Source of the DNA: Immundisolibacter sp.
Lineage (GTDB): Bacteria > Pseudomonadota > Gammaproteobacteria > Immundisolibacterales > Immundisolibacteraceae
DNA: 64,000 bases
Direction of reading: 5' to 3'
NCBI RefSeq assembly: GCF_014359565.1
Contig: NZ_JACIZD010000001.1
Span: 124,001 to 188,000, forward strand
Made by a program: the position numbers and the translations under genes. The notes below the pieces were generated by a model that was not told the origin of the DNA, made no database searches, and saw only the letters and a program-made list of their open reading frames with translations. Every line of letters begins with the position of its first letter. The first letter of the stretch is position 1. Positions 1 to 10,322 of the stretch are shown here, one piece after another.

Positions 1-682
1 CGAGCAGGGTGGCGCCCAGCGTGCTGTCGCCAAACGGCGCCGCCAGGTCCGCGCCGACGGTCTCGACGACCTTGCGCGCCAGCGAATAGCCGTTCGAGTG
101 CAGGCCGCTGGAGGCCAAACCGATGACGGCATCGCCCGCCCGGATGGCCTGGCCGTCCAGGATGCGCGCTTTCTCGACCACGCCGACGCAGAAACCGGCC
201 AGGTCGTAATCGCCGGCCGGGTACATGCCGGGCATCTCGGCCGTCTCGCCGCCGGCCAGCACAGCGCCGGCCAGCTCGCAGCCGTGGGCGATGCCCGCGA
301 TGACGCCGGCGGCGGTGTCCACGTCCAGCTTGCCGGTGGCGAAATAGTCCAGGAAAAACAGCGGCTCGGCGCCCTGCACCAACACGTCGTTGGCGCACAT
401 GGCGACCAGGTCGATACCGACCGTGTCGTGCACGCCAAGATCGATGGCCAGGCGCAGCTTGGTGCCCACGCCGTCGGTGCCGGCCACCAGCACCGGCTCG
501 CGAAAGCGCTTGGGCAGCTCCAGCAGCGCGCCGAAGCCGCCGATGCCGGCCAGCAGCTCCGGCCGGCGGGTGCGCGCGGCCAACGGGCGGATGCGGTCGA
601 TGAGCGCATTGCCGGCGTCGATGTCGACACCGGCGTCGCGGTAACTGAGGCCGGAGGTGGGGCTGACGGGCGCGTCGCCCAT
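1..682 (-). CDS. purM: Phosphoribosylformylglycinamidine cyclo-ligase, C-terminus cut by window edge
   Basis: PurM makes aminoimidazole ribotide from FGAM with ATP in purine synthesis. The frame reads [16 protein letters not shown] near the start, the typical PurM N-terminus, and [12 protein letters not shown] where the window cuts it; about 227 of roughly 350 residues are present. I chose the ATG at 682; an in-frame GTG at 697 would add five residues and neither has a clear ribosome binding site. The gene runs leftward, head to head with the DUF2066 gene. Identity is secure; only the start is open. Confidence 0.93.
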   Translation of the reverse strand, partial: MGDAPVSPTSGLSYRDAGVDIDAGNALIDRIRPLAARTRRPELLAGIGGFGALLELPKRFREPVLVAGTDGVGTKLRLAIDLGVHDTVGIDLVAMCANDVLVQGAEPLFFLDYFATGKLDVDTAAGVIAGIAHGCELAGAVLAGGETAEMPGMYPAGDYDLAGFCVGVVEKARILDGQAIRAGDAVIGLASSGLHSNGYSLARKVVETVGADLAAPFGDSTLGATLL

Positions 683-762
683 GACGTTGAGACTCACGGT
701 GGGGCACGGATCGGGGCACAATGGTAGCCGTTCCCCCCGCTTACCGCCTAGCCGCGCCCACC

Positions 763-1782
763 ATGCGCCTGCCCCTGCCGCTCGTTTGCGTCGTCCTTGC
801 GCTGGGTCTTTGCCGGCCCGCGGCGGCGCTCGATCTGTACCAGGCCAGCGCCCCGCTGGCAGACGCAGGTGATGCAGCCCGCAGCAGCGCCGTGACCACC
901 GCCTTCGGACGCGTGCTGGGGCAGGTCGCCGGCCGTCCGGCGGCGGCAGCGCTGGCCCAGCAGCCGGCCGGACGCGCGGCCGCGCAGCGGGCGCTGCTGG
1001 GCTTCGGCAGCAAAACCGGCCGTGACGGCGAGCCGCTGATCGAGGCCCGCTTCGATCAGCGCGCGGTGCGCGAATTCCTGGCCGCCCAGCACGTCGCCAC
1101 CTTGCCGGACCAGCGCCCGACCCTGCTGCTGTGGCTGCTGGCCGGCACCGATGCAGGACCGACCTGGGTCGGCGCCGACGAGCCGCTGGAGCTGGCATCC
1201 ATGCTGGCGCAAGCCGCCGCCGACCGCGGCCTGCCGTTACTGCTGCCGGTGCTGGATCTGGGCGAGCGGGCCGACCTGCCGACCAGCGCCGACCCCTCGG
1301 ACCCGGCCAGCCTGGCCGCGCTGAGCACGGCCGCCGCCCGCTACCGGCCGGACGGCGTGCTGTATGGCCGGCTGGATGGCAGTGGCGAGCGCTGGCGGGC
1401 CGATCTGCGCCTGGCGCTGCCCGGCAAGGACGATGCCGTGTGGTCCGCGACCGGCACGAGTCAGCGGGCGGCCGTGGATGCGGCGCTCGACCGGCTTGCC
1501 CTGCAGCTTGCGCCGGCCGCTGCGACGCCCGATGGGCCGCTTGCGGCGGTGCAGATCGCCATCGATGGCATCGATGGCATAGCCGCCTACGGACGCGTCT
1601 GGGAATACCTGGGCCAGGTGCCGGGCCTGCGCGGCCTGCGTCCGCTGGCGCTGGGCAACGGCCGGGCGATGTTCCGCTTCGAGCTTGCCGGCGGCCAGGC
1701 CGCGCTGGCCGGCCGTGTGGAGCCGGGCGCACCGTTCACGCGCATGGCCGGCGAGGCCCCCACTTACCGGTATCAGCCATGA
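763..1782 (+). CDS. DUF2066 domain protein, exported
   Basis: 339 residues. The N-terminus ([22 protein letters not shown]) is a good Sec signal peptide, and the next segment, [20 protein letters not shown], matches the start of DUF2066 proteins, which lie beside purM and an AI-2E permease in many gammaproteobacteria. Function is unknown; a periplasmic location is likely. The ATG at 763 is preferred over the in-frame ATG at 721 because it gives a clean signal peptide. The stop overlaps the next gene by four bases (ATGA), so the two are probably translated together. Confidence 0.8.
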   Translation: MRLPLPLVCVVLALGLCRPAAALDLYQASAPLADAGDAARSSAVTTAFGRVLGQVAGRPAAAALAQQPAGRAAAQRALLGFGSKTGRDGEPLIEARFDQRAVREFLAAQHVATLPDQRPTLLLWLLAGTDAGPTWVGADEPLELASMLAQAAADRGLPLLLPVLDLGERADLPTSADPSDPASLAALSTAAARYRPDGVLYGRLDGSGERWRADLRLALPGKDDAVWSATGTSQRAAVDAALDRLALQLAPAAATPDGPLAAVQIAIDGIDGIAAYGRVWEYLGQVPGLRGLRPLALGNGRAMFRFELAGGQAALAGRVEPGAPFTRMAGEAPTYRYQP

Positions 1783-2846
1783 CCCCTCTGCTGCAACGCC
1801 GCCTGCTGATCGGTGCCGTCGCCGCTGGCGCACTGGTTTTGTTGTATCTGCTGGGACCGGTACTGGCGCCGTTTTTCGGTGCCGCCCTGCTGGCTTACAT
1901 CGCCGACCCGCTGGTGGAGCGCCTGCAGCGCCTGCTGCCCCGCGGCTGGGCCACCGCGCTGGTATTTGCCGTCCTGAGTCTGGCGGGACTGCTGGCGCTG
2001 CTGTTCGCCATTCCGGCACTGCAACGCCAGCTGGTAAGCCTGCTGGAGCAACTGCCGCGCTTTCTGGACTGGCTGGAGCAGACCCTGATGCCGTGGTTGC
2101 AGGCTCACCTACGCCTGCCGCCCGACGTGCTGTCGATGGCCTCCGCCCGTGCCTGGCTGCAGGACCACTGGGCGCAGGCCGGCACCTACGCCGCGCAGGG
2201 CCTGGGGCAACTGCTCACTTCGGGGCTGGGGCTGATCGGCATTCTGGTCAACTTGGTGGTGGTGCCGGTGGTGACCTTCTACCTGTTGCGTGACTGGCCG
2301 CAGCTGCTGGCACGCGTCGATGCCCTGTTGCCGCACCGCTGGCGGCCGGCAGTGCGCGAATTCGCCACCGATGCCGACCGCGTGCTCAGCGGCTTCCTGC
2401 ACGGCCAACTGCTGGTGATGCTGGCGCAGGGAACCTTCTATGCGGTGGCGCTGTCGGTGGTGGGTCTGAATCAGGCGCTGCTGATCGGCTTTGCGGCCGG
2501 TCTGGTCACCTTCGTGCCCTACCTGGGCGGCGTGATCGGCCTCACCCTGGCGCTGATCGCCGGCCTGGTGCAGTTCCAGGACCTGCCGCATCTGCTGGCG
2601 ATCGGCGGCGTGTTTGCCGCCGGCCAGATGCTGGAAAGCCTGCTGCTGACGCCGCTGCTGGTCGGCGATCGACTCGGCATGCACCCGGTGGCGGTGATTT
2701 TCGCGGTCATGGCCGGCGGCCAGCTGTTCGGCTTCTTCGGCGTGCTGCTGGCGCTGCCGGTCAGCGCCGTGCTGGTGGTGCTGCTGCGCCGGGCGCTGAC
2801 CCGCTACCAGGACAGCGCCTGGTACGCGCAGGAACCGCCGTGCTGA
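1779..2846 (+). CDS. perM: AI-2E family transporter (PerM-like permease)
   Basis: 355 residues, nearly all hydrophobic helices: two N-terminal membrane segments, a soluble central part (about residues 80-150) and five or six C-terminal segments, the layout of the AI-2E exporter/PerM family. Family motifs seen are FYLLRDWP and VTFVPYLGGVIG. Substrates of most members are unproven; some act as ion or autoinducer-2 transporters. The frame is open upstream, but the ATG at 1779 overlaps the stop of the preceding gene and begins the conserved region. It overlaps hda by seven bases. Confidence 0.88.
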   Translation: MTPLLQRRLLIGAVAAGALVLLYLLGPVLAPFFGAALLAYIADPLVERLQRLLPRGWATALVFAVLSLAGLLALLFAIPALQRQLVSLLEQLPRFLDWLEQTLMPWLQAHLRLPPDVLSMASARAWLQDHWAQAGTYAAQGLGQLLTSGLGLIGILVNLVVVPVVTFYLLRDWPQLLARVDALLPHRWRPAVREFATDADRVLSGFLHGQLLVMLAQGTFYAVALSVVGLNQALLIGFAAGLVTFVPYLGGVIGLTLALIAGLVQFQDLPHLLAIGGVFAAGQMLESLLLTPLLVGDRLGMHPVAVIFAVMAGGQLFGFFGVLLALPVSAVLVVLLRRALTRYQDSAWYAQEPPC

Positions 2847-3592
2847 GTGGCCAGCAGCCGCTGGCGCTTAGCCTGCGCGCCGACCAGACCTTTGGCAGCT
2901 TCATCAGTCCGCCGGGCACCGCCGCCACGCGCGCGGTCCAACTGGCGCAGTCGCTGGCCAGCGGGCACGAACGCACGCCGCTGTATCTGTGGGGCCCGGC
3001 CGGCTGCGGCAAGACGCATCTGCTGACGGCAGCGCTGGCGGCCGCCGCGACACATGGCCTGCGCTCGGCCTACCTGCCGCTGCGCGAGCTCGGCGCCGCC
3101 GGCGTGGTCGAGGCGGTAAGCGCCTTCGAGCAGTTCGCGCTGGTGTGCGTGGATGATCTTGACGCCATCGCCGGGGACGAGCCGGCCGAGCTGGCGCTGT
3201 TTCATCTGTACGACCGGCTGCGTGCCAACGGCGGGCGCATCATCGTCACCGGCAACGCCACGCCCACGGGCCTTGGCCTGTGCCGCCCGGAACTGAAAAG
3301 CCGCCTCGGCTGGGGCGTGAGCTGCCGGCTTGAGACCCTGGCTGATCCGGACAAGCGCGCGTTGCTGCTGCGCCGCGCCGCCGACCAGGGCCTGAGCCTG
3401 GGCGAGCCGGTGGCCGACTACCTGCTGCGCCACCACAGCCGCGACCTGCACGACCTGCTGGCCACGCTGGATCGGCTGGATCGGGCCACCCTGGCGGCGC
3501 AGCGACATCCGACGCTGCCGTTCGTGCGCCAGCTGCTGGAGTCGGTCGATGCCGAACAGGCAAGCGCCGCCACCCCCGCCGATTCGGCGTGA
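2840..3592 (+). CDS. hda: DnaA regulatory inactivator Hda
   Basis: Hda binds the DNA-loaded sliding clamp and drives hydrolysis of ATP on DnaA so that replication does not restart too soon. 250 residues, an AAA+ protein with Walker A GPAGCGKT at 52-59 and Walker B LVCVDDLD at 101-108. The N-terminal QQPLALSL lies where Hda carries its clamp-binding QLxLPL motif and looks like a variant of it. The GTG start at 2840 overlaps the permease stop, and the stop overlaps mutY by four bases. Confidence 0.87.
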   Translation: MLSGQQPLALSLRADQTFGSFISPPGTAATRAVQLAQSLASGHERTPLYLWGPAGCGKTHLLTAALAAAATHGLRSAYLPLRELGAAGVVEAVSAFEQFALVCVDDLDAIAGDEPAELALFHLYDRLRANGGRIIVTGNATPTGLGLCRPELKSRLGWGVSCRLETLADPDKRALLLRRAADQGLSLGEPVADYLLRHHSRDLHDLLATLDRLDRATLAAQRHPTLPFVRQLLESVDAEQASAATPADSA

Positions 3593-4716
3593 GCGATCTT
3601 CCCGAGTTCGCCACCCGCCTGCTGGCCTGGCACGCCCGCGCCGGGCGTCATGACCTGCCCTGGCAGCGCCCGCGCACGCCATACCGCGTGTGGCTGTCCG
3701 AGATCATGCTGCAGCAGACGCAGGTGGCGACCGTGATCCCGTACTTCGAACGCTTCACGGCGCGCTTCGCGACCCTGCCGGAGCTGGCCGCCGCGCCGCT
3801 GGACGAGGTGCTGCACCTGTGGACCGGCCTTGGCTATTACGCCCGGGCCAGAAACCTGCACCGGGCCGCGCAGCAGGTGTGCGAAAAACACGGCAGCGAG
3901 CTGCCCACCGACCTGGAAGCCTTGTCGGCGCTGCCCGGCATCGGCCGCTCCACCGCCGCCGCCATCCTGGCGCAGGCCCACGGCCAGCGCCAGCCGATCC
4001 TGGACGGCAACGTCAAGCGCGTGCTGTGCCGCCACCGGGCGGTGCCCGGCTGGCCCGGCGAGGCAGCGGTCCAGAAACAGTTATGGCGGATCGCCGATGC
4101 GCTGACACCAGCCGGCCAGGCGGCCGACTACACGCAGGCCATCATGGACCTGGGGGCGCTGGTGTGCACCCGCGCCCGGCCGCGCTGCGCGGACTGCCCG
4201 GTCAGCGCCGACTGCCTGGCGCGCGCTGCCGGCGCGGTGGCCGACTACCCGCAGCCGCGCCCGCGCCGCGCCCTGCCGCAGCGCCACACCAGCCTGCTGC
4301 TGCTGCGCCGGGGTGATGGCAGCGTGCTGCTGGAGCGCCGGCCGCCGGCCGGCATCTGGGGCGGCCTGTGGTCGCTGCCGCAGTATGAGGGCGAGCCGGA
4401 CGCGCTGCCCGACTGGTGCCGGCAGCGTTACGGCCTGCTGCCCGGCGCGCTGCAGGCCGGTGACGGTTTCGTTCACACCTTCAGCCATTTTCGCCTGCAC
4501 ATCACGCCGCTCGAATGCCAGGTGGCGCCCGCCGACGCCGTCTTGGATGCCCCGGACCGGCTTTGGTACAACCCGATCAACCCCCCGCGTCTTGGCCTGG
4601 CGGCGCCGGTGCGCCGTTTGCTGGGAAAGCTGCGAATCGGCCCGCAGGTTACGCGGGACGCGGATGTGCCGCCGACTCAGGGCCTGGAAGGCATCGAGTC
4701 GTACCCGAAGCCGTGA
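3589..4716 (+). CDS. mutY: A/G-specific adenine DNA glycosylase MutY
   Basis: MutY removes adenine mispaired with 8-oxoguanine. 375 residues. Visible: SEIMLQQTQV with the catalytic Glu38, helix-hairpin-helix LPGIGRSTAAA at about 115-125 with catalytic Asp139 (ILDGNVKRV), and the iron-sulfur ligands Cys193, 200, 203 and 209 in C-x6-C-x2-C-x5-C. The C-terminal part (from about 235) is the NUDIX-like domain that recognises 8-oxoG, with SLPQYEG and FVHTFSHFRLHI. GTG start at 3589 overlaps hda (GTGA), making it the last gene of the four-gene run. Confidence 0.96.
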   Translation: MSDLPEFATRLLAWHARAGRHDLPWQRPRTPYRVWLSEIMLQQTQVATVIPYFERFTARFATLPELAAAPLDEVLHLWTGLGYYARARNLHRAAQQVCEKHGSELPTDLEALSALPGIGRSTAAAILAQAHGQRQPILDGNVKRVLCRHRAVPGWPGEAAVQKQLWRIADALTPAGQAADYTQAIMDLGALVCTRARPRCADCPVSADCLARAAGAVADYPQPRPRRALPQRHTSLLLLRRGDGSVLLERRPPAGIWGGLWSLPQYEGEPDALPDWCRQRYGLLPGALQAGDGFVHTFSHFRLHITPLECQVAPADAVLDAPDRLWYNPINPPRLGLAAPVRRLLGKLRIGPQVTRDADVPPTQGLEGIESYPKP

Positions 4717-4809
4717 CGCCTCCCGCCCGCTGCGGCGTGGTCCAGGCCGCTCCCGAACTCGCGGTGGAACGGCCACGGCCCCCGCCTTTGCGCGCGACCG
4801 CTTGACGCG

Positions 4810-5694
4810 TCAGCGCAACAGGCCGTCGATGTACGCGGCGACCTGCGCGGTGTAGGGCGACGGCTTGCCGAGGTCGCGATTGACCTCGGCATGACTCAGG
4901 TTCTCAGGCAGGACCTGCATCGGCACGCCCAGCGCGGCGGCCCGGTCCTGCAGCGCCGATGCCTGCGGGCAGGAATCCGGACGGCGCATGGAACAGACGA
5001 TCAGCATCGGCAGGGCCTCGCCGGTGAGCCGGTGGTAGGGCGAGGCCGCCGTCCAGAACGCCCGGTCGTTGCCGAAGGCATCGCGGTAGAGCTTCGGCAG
5101 GCGCGGCTTTTCCATCATTTCCGGCACGTTCATCGCCGCGCTGTCCAGCGACACCGCGCCGCGCGGACGCAGCGCGCCGGCCTGCGTCCACAGCGCCGGC
5201 GAGGCGCCGACCAGCGCCACCAGATGCGCGCCGGCCGAGTGTCCCATCAGCACCACGCGTGCCGGATCGGCGCCCCAGCGCGGCGCGCGGCGCTGCACCG
5301 CGGCCAGCGCAGCGGCAACGTCACGCGCCTGCTCCAACGGATCGGCGTCCGGCAGCAGGCGATAGTTGGTCGCCACGAACACCCAGCCCCTGGACAGCCA
5401 GTACGCCGCCTTGGCGCCGGCCAGGCCGGGATTGTCCTTGTCGCCGATGCGCCAGGCGCCGCCGTGCACCATCAGCAGGATCGGCGCCTCGTGCGCCGCG
5501 GCCGGCAGGTAGACGTCGAAGCGTTGCTTGGCATGCGGGCCGTAGGCGATGTCGCGTTCGATGCGTGCGCCTTCGGGCAGGGCCGCGGCCTCGCGGCGCT
5601 GCCCCAGCAGCCGTGCGTGCGCGGGGGCCGCGGCAATGACGCTGGCGGCGATGAGCGCGGCGATCAGAAGCGCGGTGTGGGCAGTCCGGTTCAT
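4810..5694 (-). CDS. Exported alpha/beta-hydrolase (BD-FAE/HSL-like esterase)
   Basis: 294 residues with an N-terminal signal peptide ending near AAAPAHA (about residue 27). The oxyanion-hole motif HGGAW is at 77-81 and the nucleophile elbow GHSAG at 151-155 (Ser153); a late His in LSHAE is the likely catalytic base. This pattern is that of the hormone-sensitive-lipase/BD-FAE esterases; the substrate cannot be told from sequence. A GAGG Shine-Dalgarno lies ahead of the ATG. It starts 34 bases after the sensor kinase stop on the same strand, so it is probably the third gene of that operon. Confidence 0.85.
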   Translation of the reverse strand: MNRTAHTALLIAALIAASVIAAAPAHARLLGQRREAAALPEGARIERDIAYGPHAKQRFDVYLPAAAHEAPILLMVHGGAWRIGDKDNPGLAGAKAAYWLSRGWVFVATNYRLLPDADPLEQARDVAAALAAVQRRAPRWGADPARVVLMGHSAGAHLVALVGASPALWTQAGALRPRGAVSLDSAAMNVPEMMEKPRLPKLYRDAFGNDRAFWTAASPYHRLTGEALPMLIVCSMRRPDSCPQASALQDRAAALGVPMQVLPENLSHAEVNRDLGKPSPYTAQVAAYIDGLLR

Positions 5695-5728
5695 ATCCGT
5701 TCCTCAGGATGCGTCCTGCGCAAGCGCT

Positions 5729-6990
<1,262 letters not shown>

Positions 6991-6994
<4 letters not shown>

Positions 6995-7716
6995 GCGCTT
7001 TGTTCCGGCGGCACGTACACATAACCGACGCCCCAGACCGTCTGGATGATGCGCGGCTGGCGCACGTCTTCCTCCAGCAGGCGACGCAGGCGCGCGACGG
7101 TCACGTCCATGCTGCGTTCGAACGCCTCGTGTTCGCGGCCGCGCGCCAGACTCATCAGCCGGTCGCGGCTCAGCGGCTGTCGCGGATGCCGCAGCAGGAC
7201 CGCCAGCACCGCGAATTCGCCCGAAGTCAGCTTCAGCGGCCGGCCGTCGCGGCTCAGCTCGCGCCGGCCGAGGTCGAGACGGAACTGCCCGAAGCGGATT
7301 TCGCCGCCTTCGGCCCGCGGCGCGCCGGGCACCGGGCGGGCACGGCGCAGCACCGAGCGGATGCGCGCCAACAGCTCGCGCGGATTGACCGGCTTGGGCA
7401 GGTAGTCGTCGGCGCCGATCTCCAGGCCGACGATGCGGTCGATCTCATCGCCCTTGGCGGTCAGCATCACGATCGGCGTGGCGTCGTCCTGGCCGCGCAG
7501 GCGGCGGCAGATCTCCAGGCCGTCCTCGCCGGGCAGCATCAGGTCCAGCACGATCAGGTCGTAATGGCCGCGGTCCAGCGCCTGGCGCATCTGCGCGCCG
7601 TCGCCCACGCCCTTGACCCGGAAGCCCTGCGTTTCGAGGTAGCGCACCAGCAACTCGCGCAAACGCGCGTCGTCGTCGACCAGCAGCAGGTGCGGCGGAG
7701 GCGGGGATTCGTGCAT
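6991..7716 (-). CDS. OmpR/PhoB-family response regulator
   Basis: 241 residues: receiver domain with the acidic pair DDD at 14-16, phosphoacceptor Asp58 (LIVLDLMLPG) and Lys88 (MLTAK), then a C-terminal winged helix (LTSGEFAVLAVLLRHP; RSMDVTVARLRRLLEED; IQTVWGVGYVYVPP). The ATG at 7716 is chosen because the upstream extension of the frame is arginine-rich and lacks family similarity. It is translationally coupled to the kinase. It faces the glycine-rich gene across 188 bases that hold repeat sequences suited to an OmpR-type regulator. Confidence 0.93.
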
Positions 7717-7776
7717 GGCCTCACTATCGCGGCACGCCGACGCACCGTGCAAACGCCGCGGGAGTGGAATTTGTAA

Positions 7777-7833
7777 GCGGATGTTTCCACACACCGGCCG
7801 CGAAACATCCGCTGTCGATCGCGACACATCCGC
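7777..7833. promoter_or_regulatory. Operator candidate between the two-component genes and the exported-protein genes
   Basis: GCGGATGTTTC at 7777-7787 is repeated in inverted form as GAAACATCCGC at 7802-7812, and its core ACATCCGC recurs directly at 7826-7833, 21 bases after the copy starting at 7805. Direct repeats two helical turns apart on one face are typical for OmpR/PhoB-type regulators. The site lies in the divergent gap (7717-7904), so it could control both sides. Binding by the adjacent regulator is inference. Confidence 0.45.
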
Positions 7834-7904
7834 GGCGCGGCGCGGCGCTAGCTTTGACGGCACCGCGATGCATGACGCCTCGCGCCGACCCGAAGGAGAC
7901 CATC

Positions 7905-8444
7905 ATGAACAAGACTCCCCTGCTGCTTGCACTGCTGACGCTGACCGGCGCCCTGGCCGCAACGGTCCCCGACGCATCCGCGCAGGGCCGCGTGCGCGGC
8001 CGCGCCGTCGCCCATAGCGCCGACGGCGGCCGCGCTGCCGTGACCGGCGCCGCCGCCCGCGGCGAACACGGTGCCCATGCCCGCGGCCGCAAGATCATCA
8101 GCGACGGCCAGGGCAACGTGGCCGGCCGCAGCGGCGGCTATGTGCAGGGCGCCGACGGTGGCAGCGCCGGGCGCCAGGGCAGCTTCTACCGAAACGCCGA
8201 CGGCAGCGCCGGGCGCCAGGGCAGTGCCTTCGTCGAAGGCCCCAACGGCGGGAGCGCATCGACGTCCGGCAGCGTCGCCCGCGATGCCGACGGCAGTGTC
8301 AACGCCAGCCGCAGCACTACCGCCACAGGCGCCAGCGGCAACACCTACAACGGCTCGACCACGGTCAACGACGGCCAGATCAGCCACACCGGCACCTGTA
8401 CCAACGCCGCCGGCGAAACCATCGCCTGCCGCGGCGGCAACTGA
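7905..8444 (+). CDS. Small exported glycine/serine-rich protein of unknown function
   Basis: 179 residues with a clear signal peptide (cleavage near ATVPDASA, about residue 27) and a strong AAGGAG Shine-Dalgarno. The mature part is low in complexity, with repeated modules around DGGSAGRQGSF and DGSAGRQGSAF (about 86-110) followed by Ser/Thr/Asn-rich sequence; it ends in a short segment with two cysteines (TGTCTNAAGETIACRGGN) that could form a disulfide. No enzyme motif is seen. It lies opposite the two-component genes and ahead of the EF-hand gene, so it may be a target of that system. Confidence 0.7.
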   Translation: MNKTPLLLALLTLTGALAATVPDASAQGRVRGRAVAHSADGGRAAVTGAAARGEHGAHARGRKIISDGQGNVAGRSGGYVQGADGGSAGRQGSFYRNADGSAGRQGSAFVEGPNGGSASTSGSVARDADGSVNASRSTTATGASGNTYNGSTTVNDGQISHTGTCTNAAGETIACRGGN

Positions 8445-8512
8445 TCCGGCGAGCCGTTTCGGCAGCGCGCGCCGCGCCTTTGCCCCCCCTTTCGACCACA
8501 ACGGAGCTCCCC

Positions 8513-8953
8513 ATGCGCATTGCAGCTACATCCGCCCTGGCTCTCGCCCTGGCCGCGGCCGGCACCGCGGCCGGCGCGCAACCGTCGAACGCACCCACCG
8601 CCCAGCAGCAGCAGGCGCTGCAGGCGCGGTGGCAGGCCGCCGACGCCGACCACGATGGTTTCATCGACCGCACCGAGGCGCAGGCACTGCCACCGATCGC
8701 CAAACGCTTCGACGAACTCGACGCCAACGGCGACGGCAAATTGACGGCGGAAGAAACGCGCAAGTCGGCGCAGGACCGTCTGCGCGCCGCCGACGCCAAC
8801 CAGGACGGCTTCATCGACCGCGCCGAGGCCGAGGCCAGCCTGCCGCGCGTCGCCAAGGCCTTCGACCGGCTGGATGGGAATGCGGACGGAAAGCTCTCGG
8901 TCGAGGAAGTGCAGCAGGTCGCGTCGCGCTTCGGCGGCCGGCTCCGGCGCTGA
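8513..8953 (+). CDS. Exported EF-hand calcium-binding protein
   Basis: 146 residues: signal peptide (cleaved near AGTAAGAQ, about residue 22) and four EF-hand loops, DADHDGFIDRTE, DANGDGKLTAEE, DANQDGFIDRAE and DGNADGKLSVEE, each with acidic or Asn residues at the calcium positions 1, 3, 5 and 12. A periplasmic or secreted calcium binder or sensor is likely. A GGAG lies ten bases before the ATG. It follows the glycine-rich gene by 68 bases and precedes the sterol-desaturase-type gene by 17. Confidence 0.85.
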   Translation: MRIAATSALALALAAAGTAAGAQPSNAPTAQQQQALQARWQAADADHDGFIDRTEAQALPPIAKRFDELDANGDGKLTAEETRKSAQDRLRAADANQDGFIDRAEAEASLPRVAKAFDRLDGNADGKLSVEEVQQVASRFGGRLRR

Positions 8954-8970
8954 TCCCGGGGCCGACGACG

Positions 8971-9846
8971 ATGCAGGCGCTACTCGCCGAGCGCCCGTGG
9001 CTGCTGGCGCTGCCGGTCCTGCTGCCGCTGCTGGCGGCAGCCGAGGGCTATTGGCGCATGCGCAGCGGCCTCGGCTACGACTGGAAGGCGTGGTGGGCCT
9101 CGCTTGGCGACGTGTTCGGGCGCGCACTGCTCAACCGCACGATCGGCGGCGGAATGGTCGGTCTGCTGCTGCTGGGCGTGGCTGGGCTGCGCGTCGCCGA
9201 CATCGCCATGGACCGCTGGTGGCACTGGGCCCTGCTGTTGGTCGGCCAGGAGTTCTGCTACTACTGGATGCATCGCGCCGACCACCGCATCCGCTGGTTC
9301 TGGCTGAACCATGCCGTGCATCACTCGTCCGAGCAATACGCGCTGTCCTCGGCCTACCGCTTGGGCTGGAGCGGCAAGATCACCGCCGCCGCGGTGTTCC
9401 TCGCGCCGCTGGTGTGGCTGGGATTCCCGGTCACGGCGGTGCTCGGCGCACTCGCGCTGAATCTGCTGTATCAATTCTGGCTGCACACCGAGCTGATCGG
9501 GACCTTGCCGCGCTGGGTCGAATACCTGTTCAACACTCCCGCGCACCACCGCGTGCACCATGCCAGCAACCCCGAGTACCTGGACTGCAACTACGGCGGC
9601 GTACTGATCGTATTCGACCGCATGTTCGGCACCTTTCGCGAGGCGCACTCCGCGGTCAGGATCCGCTACGGCCTGGTCGAGCCGGTGCGCAGCTACAACC
9701 CGGTCAGGATCGCGCTGCACGCGTGGGTGAGACTGTTCCGCGACCTGCGCGGTGCCGCTGGCTGGCACGAGCGCGCCCGGATCCTGTACGGTCCGCCGGG
9801 AGGATCGGCCAGCCAGCCGGCCTGCAGCCGATCGCCTCCGCCGTGA
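8971..9846 (+). CDS. Sterol desaturase / fatty acid hydroxylase family membrane enzyme
   Basis: 291 residues, integral membrane. The di-iron histidine clusters of the family are all present: HRADH at 101-105 (HX3H), HAVHH at 114-118 (HX2HH) and HHRVHH at 192-197. Such enzymes hydroxylate or desaturate lipids using O2; the bacterial substrate is not deducible. The C-terminal 20 residues (after about 272) are low-complexity and may be unimportant. No strong ribosome binding site; the short gap to the EF-hand gene suggests one transcript. Confidence 0.85.
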   Translation: MQALLAERPWLLALPVLLPLLAAAEGYWRMRSGLGYDWKAWWASLGDVFGRALLNRTIGGGMVGLLLLGVAGLRVADIAMDRWWHWALLLVGQEFCYYWMHRADHRIRWFWLNHAVHHSSEQYALSSAYRLGWSGKITAAAVFLAPLVWLGFPVTAVLGALALNLLYQFWLHTELIGTLPRWVEYLFNTPAHHRVHHASNPEYLDCNYGGVLIVFDRMFGTFREAHSAVRIRYGLVEPVRSYNPVRIALHAWVRLFRDLRGAAGWHERARILYGPPGGSASQPACSRSPPP

Positions 9847-10051
9847 TCGGCAGCGTAGAGCTGGCCGGCACCTTGGCGACGACGCGCGGCGCCGAGATTT
9901 TGCGTAGCTCAGGCATGGCGCCGAAACGCTCGCCTGCGCGCTGCTTGGTCGGCGGCAAACGCGCAGCTGCGTGAGAGAATGATCGAGAAGTCCGGGATGG
10001 ACTTATTCGGGTCTTTATTTGCCTGCCTGACGCCTGTCTGTGGAGCTTCCC

Positions 10052-10321
10052 ATGCGTACCGTTCACTGCGTGATCCTTGGCCGCGAGGCCGAGGGTCTGG
10101 ACCGCCCGCCCTATCCCGGCCCGCTGGGCCAGCGCATCTTCGAGCAGGTGTCGCGCGAGGCCTGGCAGACCTGGCTGGCGCACCAGACCATGCTGATCAA
10201 CGAGAACCGCCTGTCCCTGATCGACCCCGAGGCGCGCAAGTTCCTGCAGCAGGAAATGGAGAAATTCCTGTTCGGCGACGGCGCCGCCAAGCCCGAAGGC
10301 TACGTACCCCCCGCCGACTGA
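10052..10321 (+). CDS. yggX: YggX family probable Fe(2+)-trafficking protein
   Basis: 89 residues, the normal size. [20 protein letters not shown] and the middle part [15 protein letters not shown] match YggX, which protects iron-sulfur proteins from oxidation and often sits with mutY. The ATG at 10052 gives the family N-terminus; an in-frame GTG twelve bases upstream would add an unusual leader. TGGAG lies just ahead. thiO begins two bases after its stop. The roughly 205 bases before it (9847-10051) show no gene I can support; the promoter is probably there. Confidence 0.93.
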   Translation: MRTVHCVILGREAEGLDRPPYPGPLGQRIFEQVSREAWQTWLAHQTMLINENRLSLIDPEARKFLQQEMEKFLFGDGAAKPEGYVPPAD

Positions 10322-10322
10322 C

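Noticed and set aside
4717-4809. Terminator between mutY and the esterase
   Set aside because: Convergent genes, but I see no good hairpin with a U tract.
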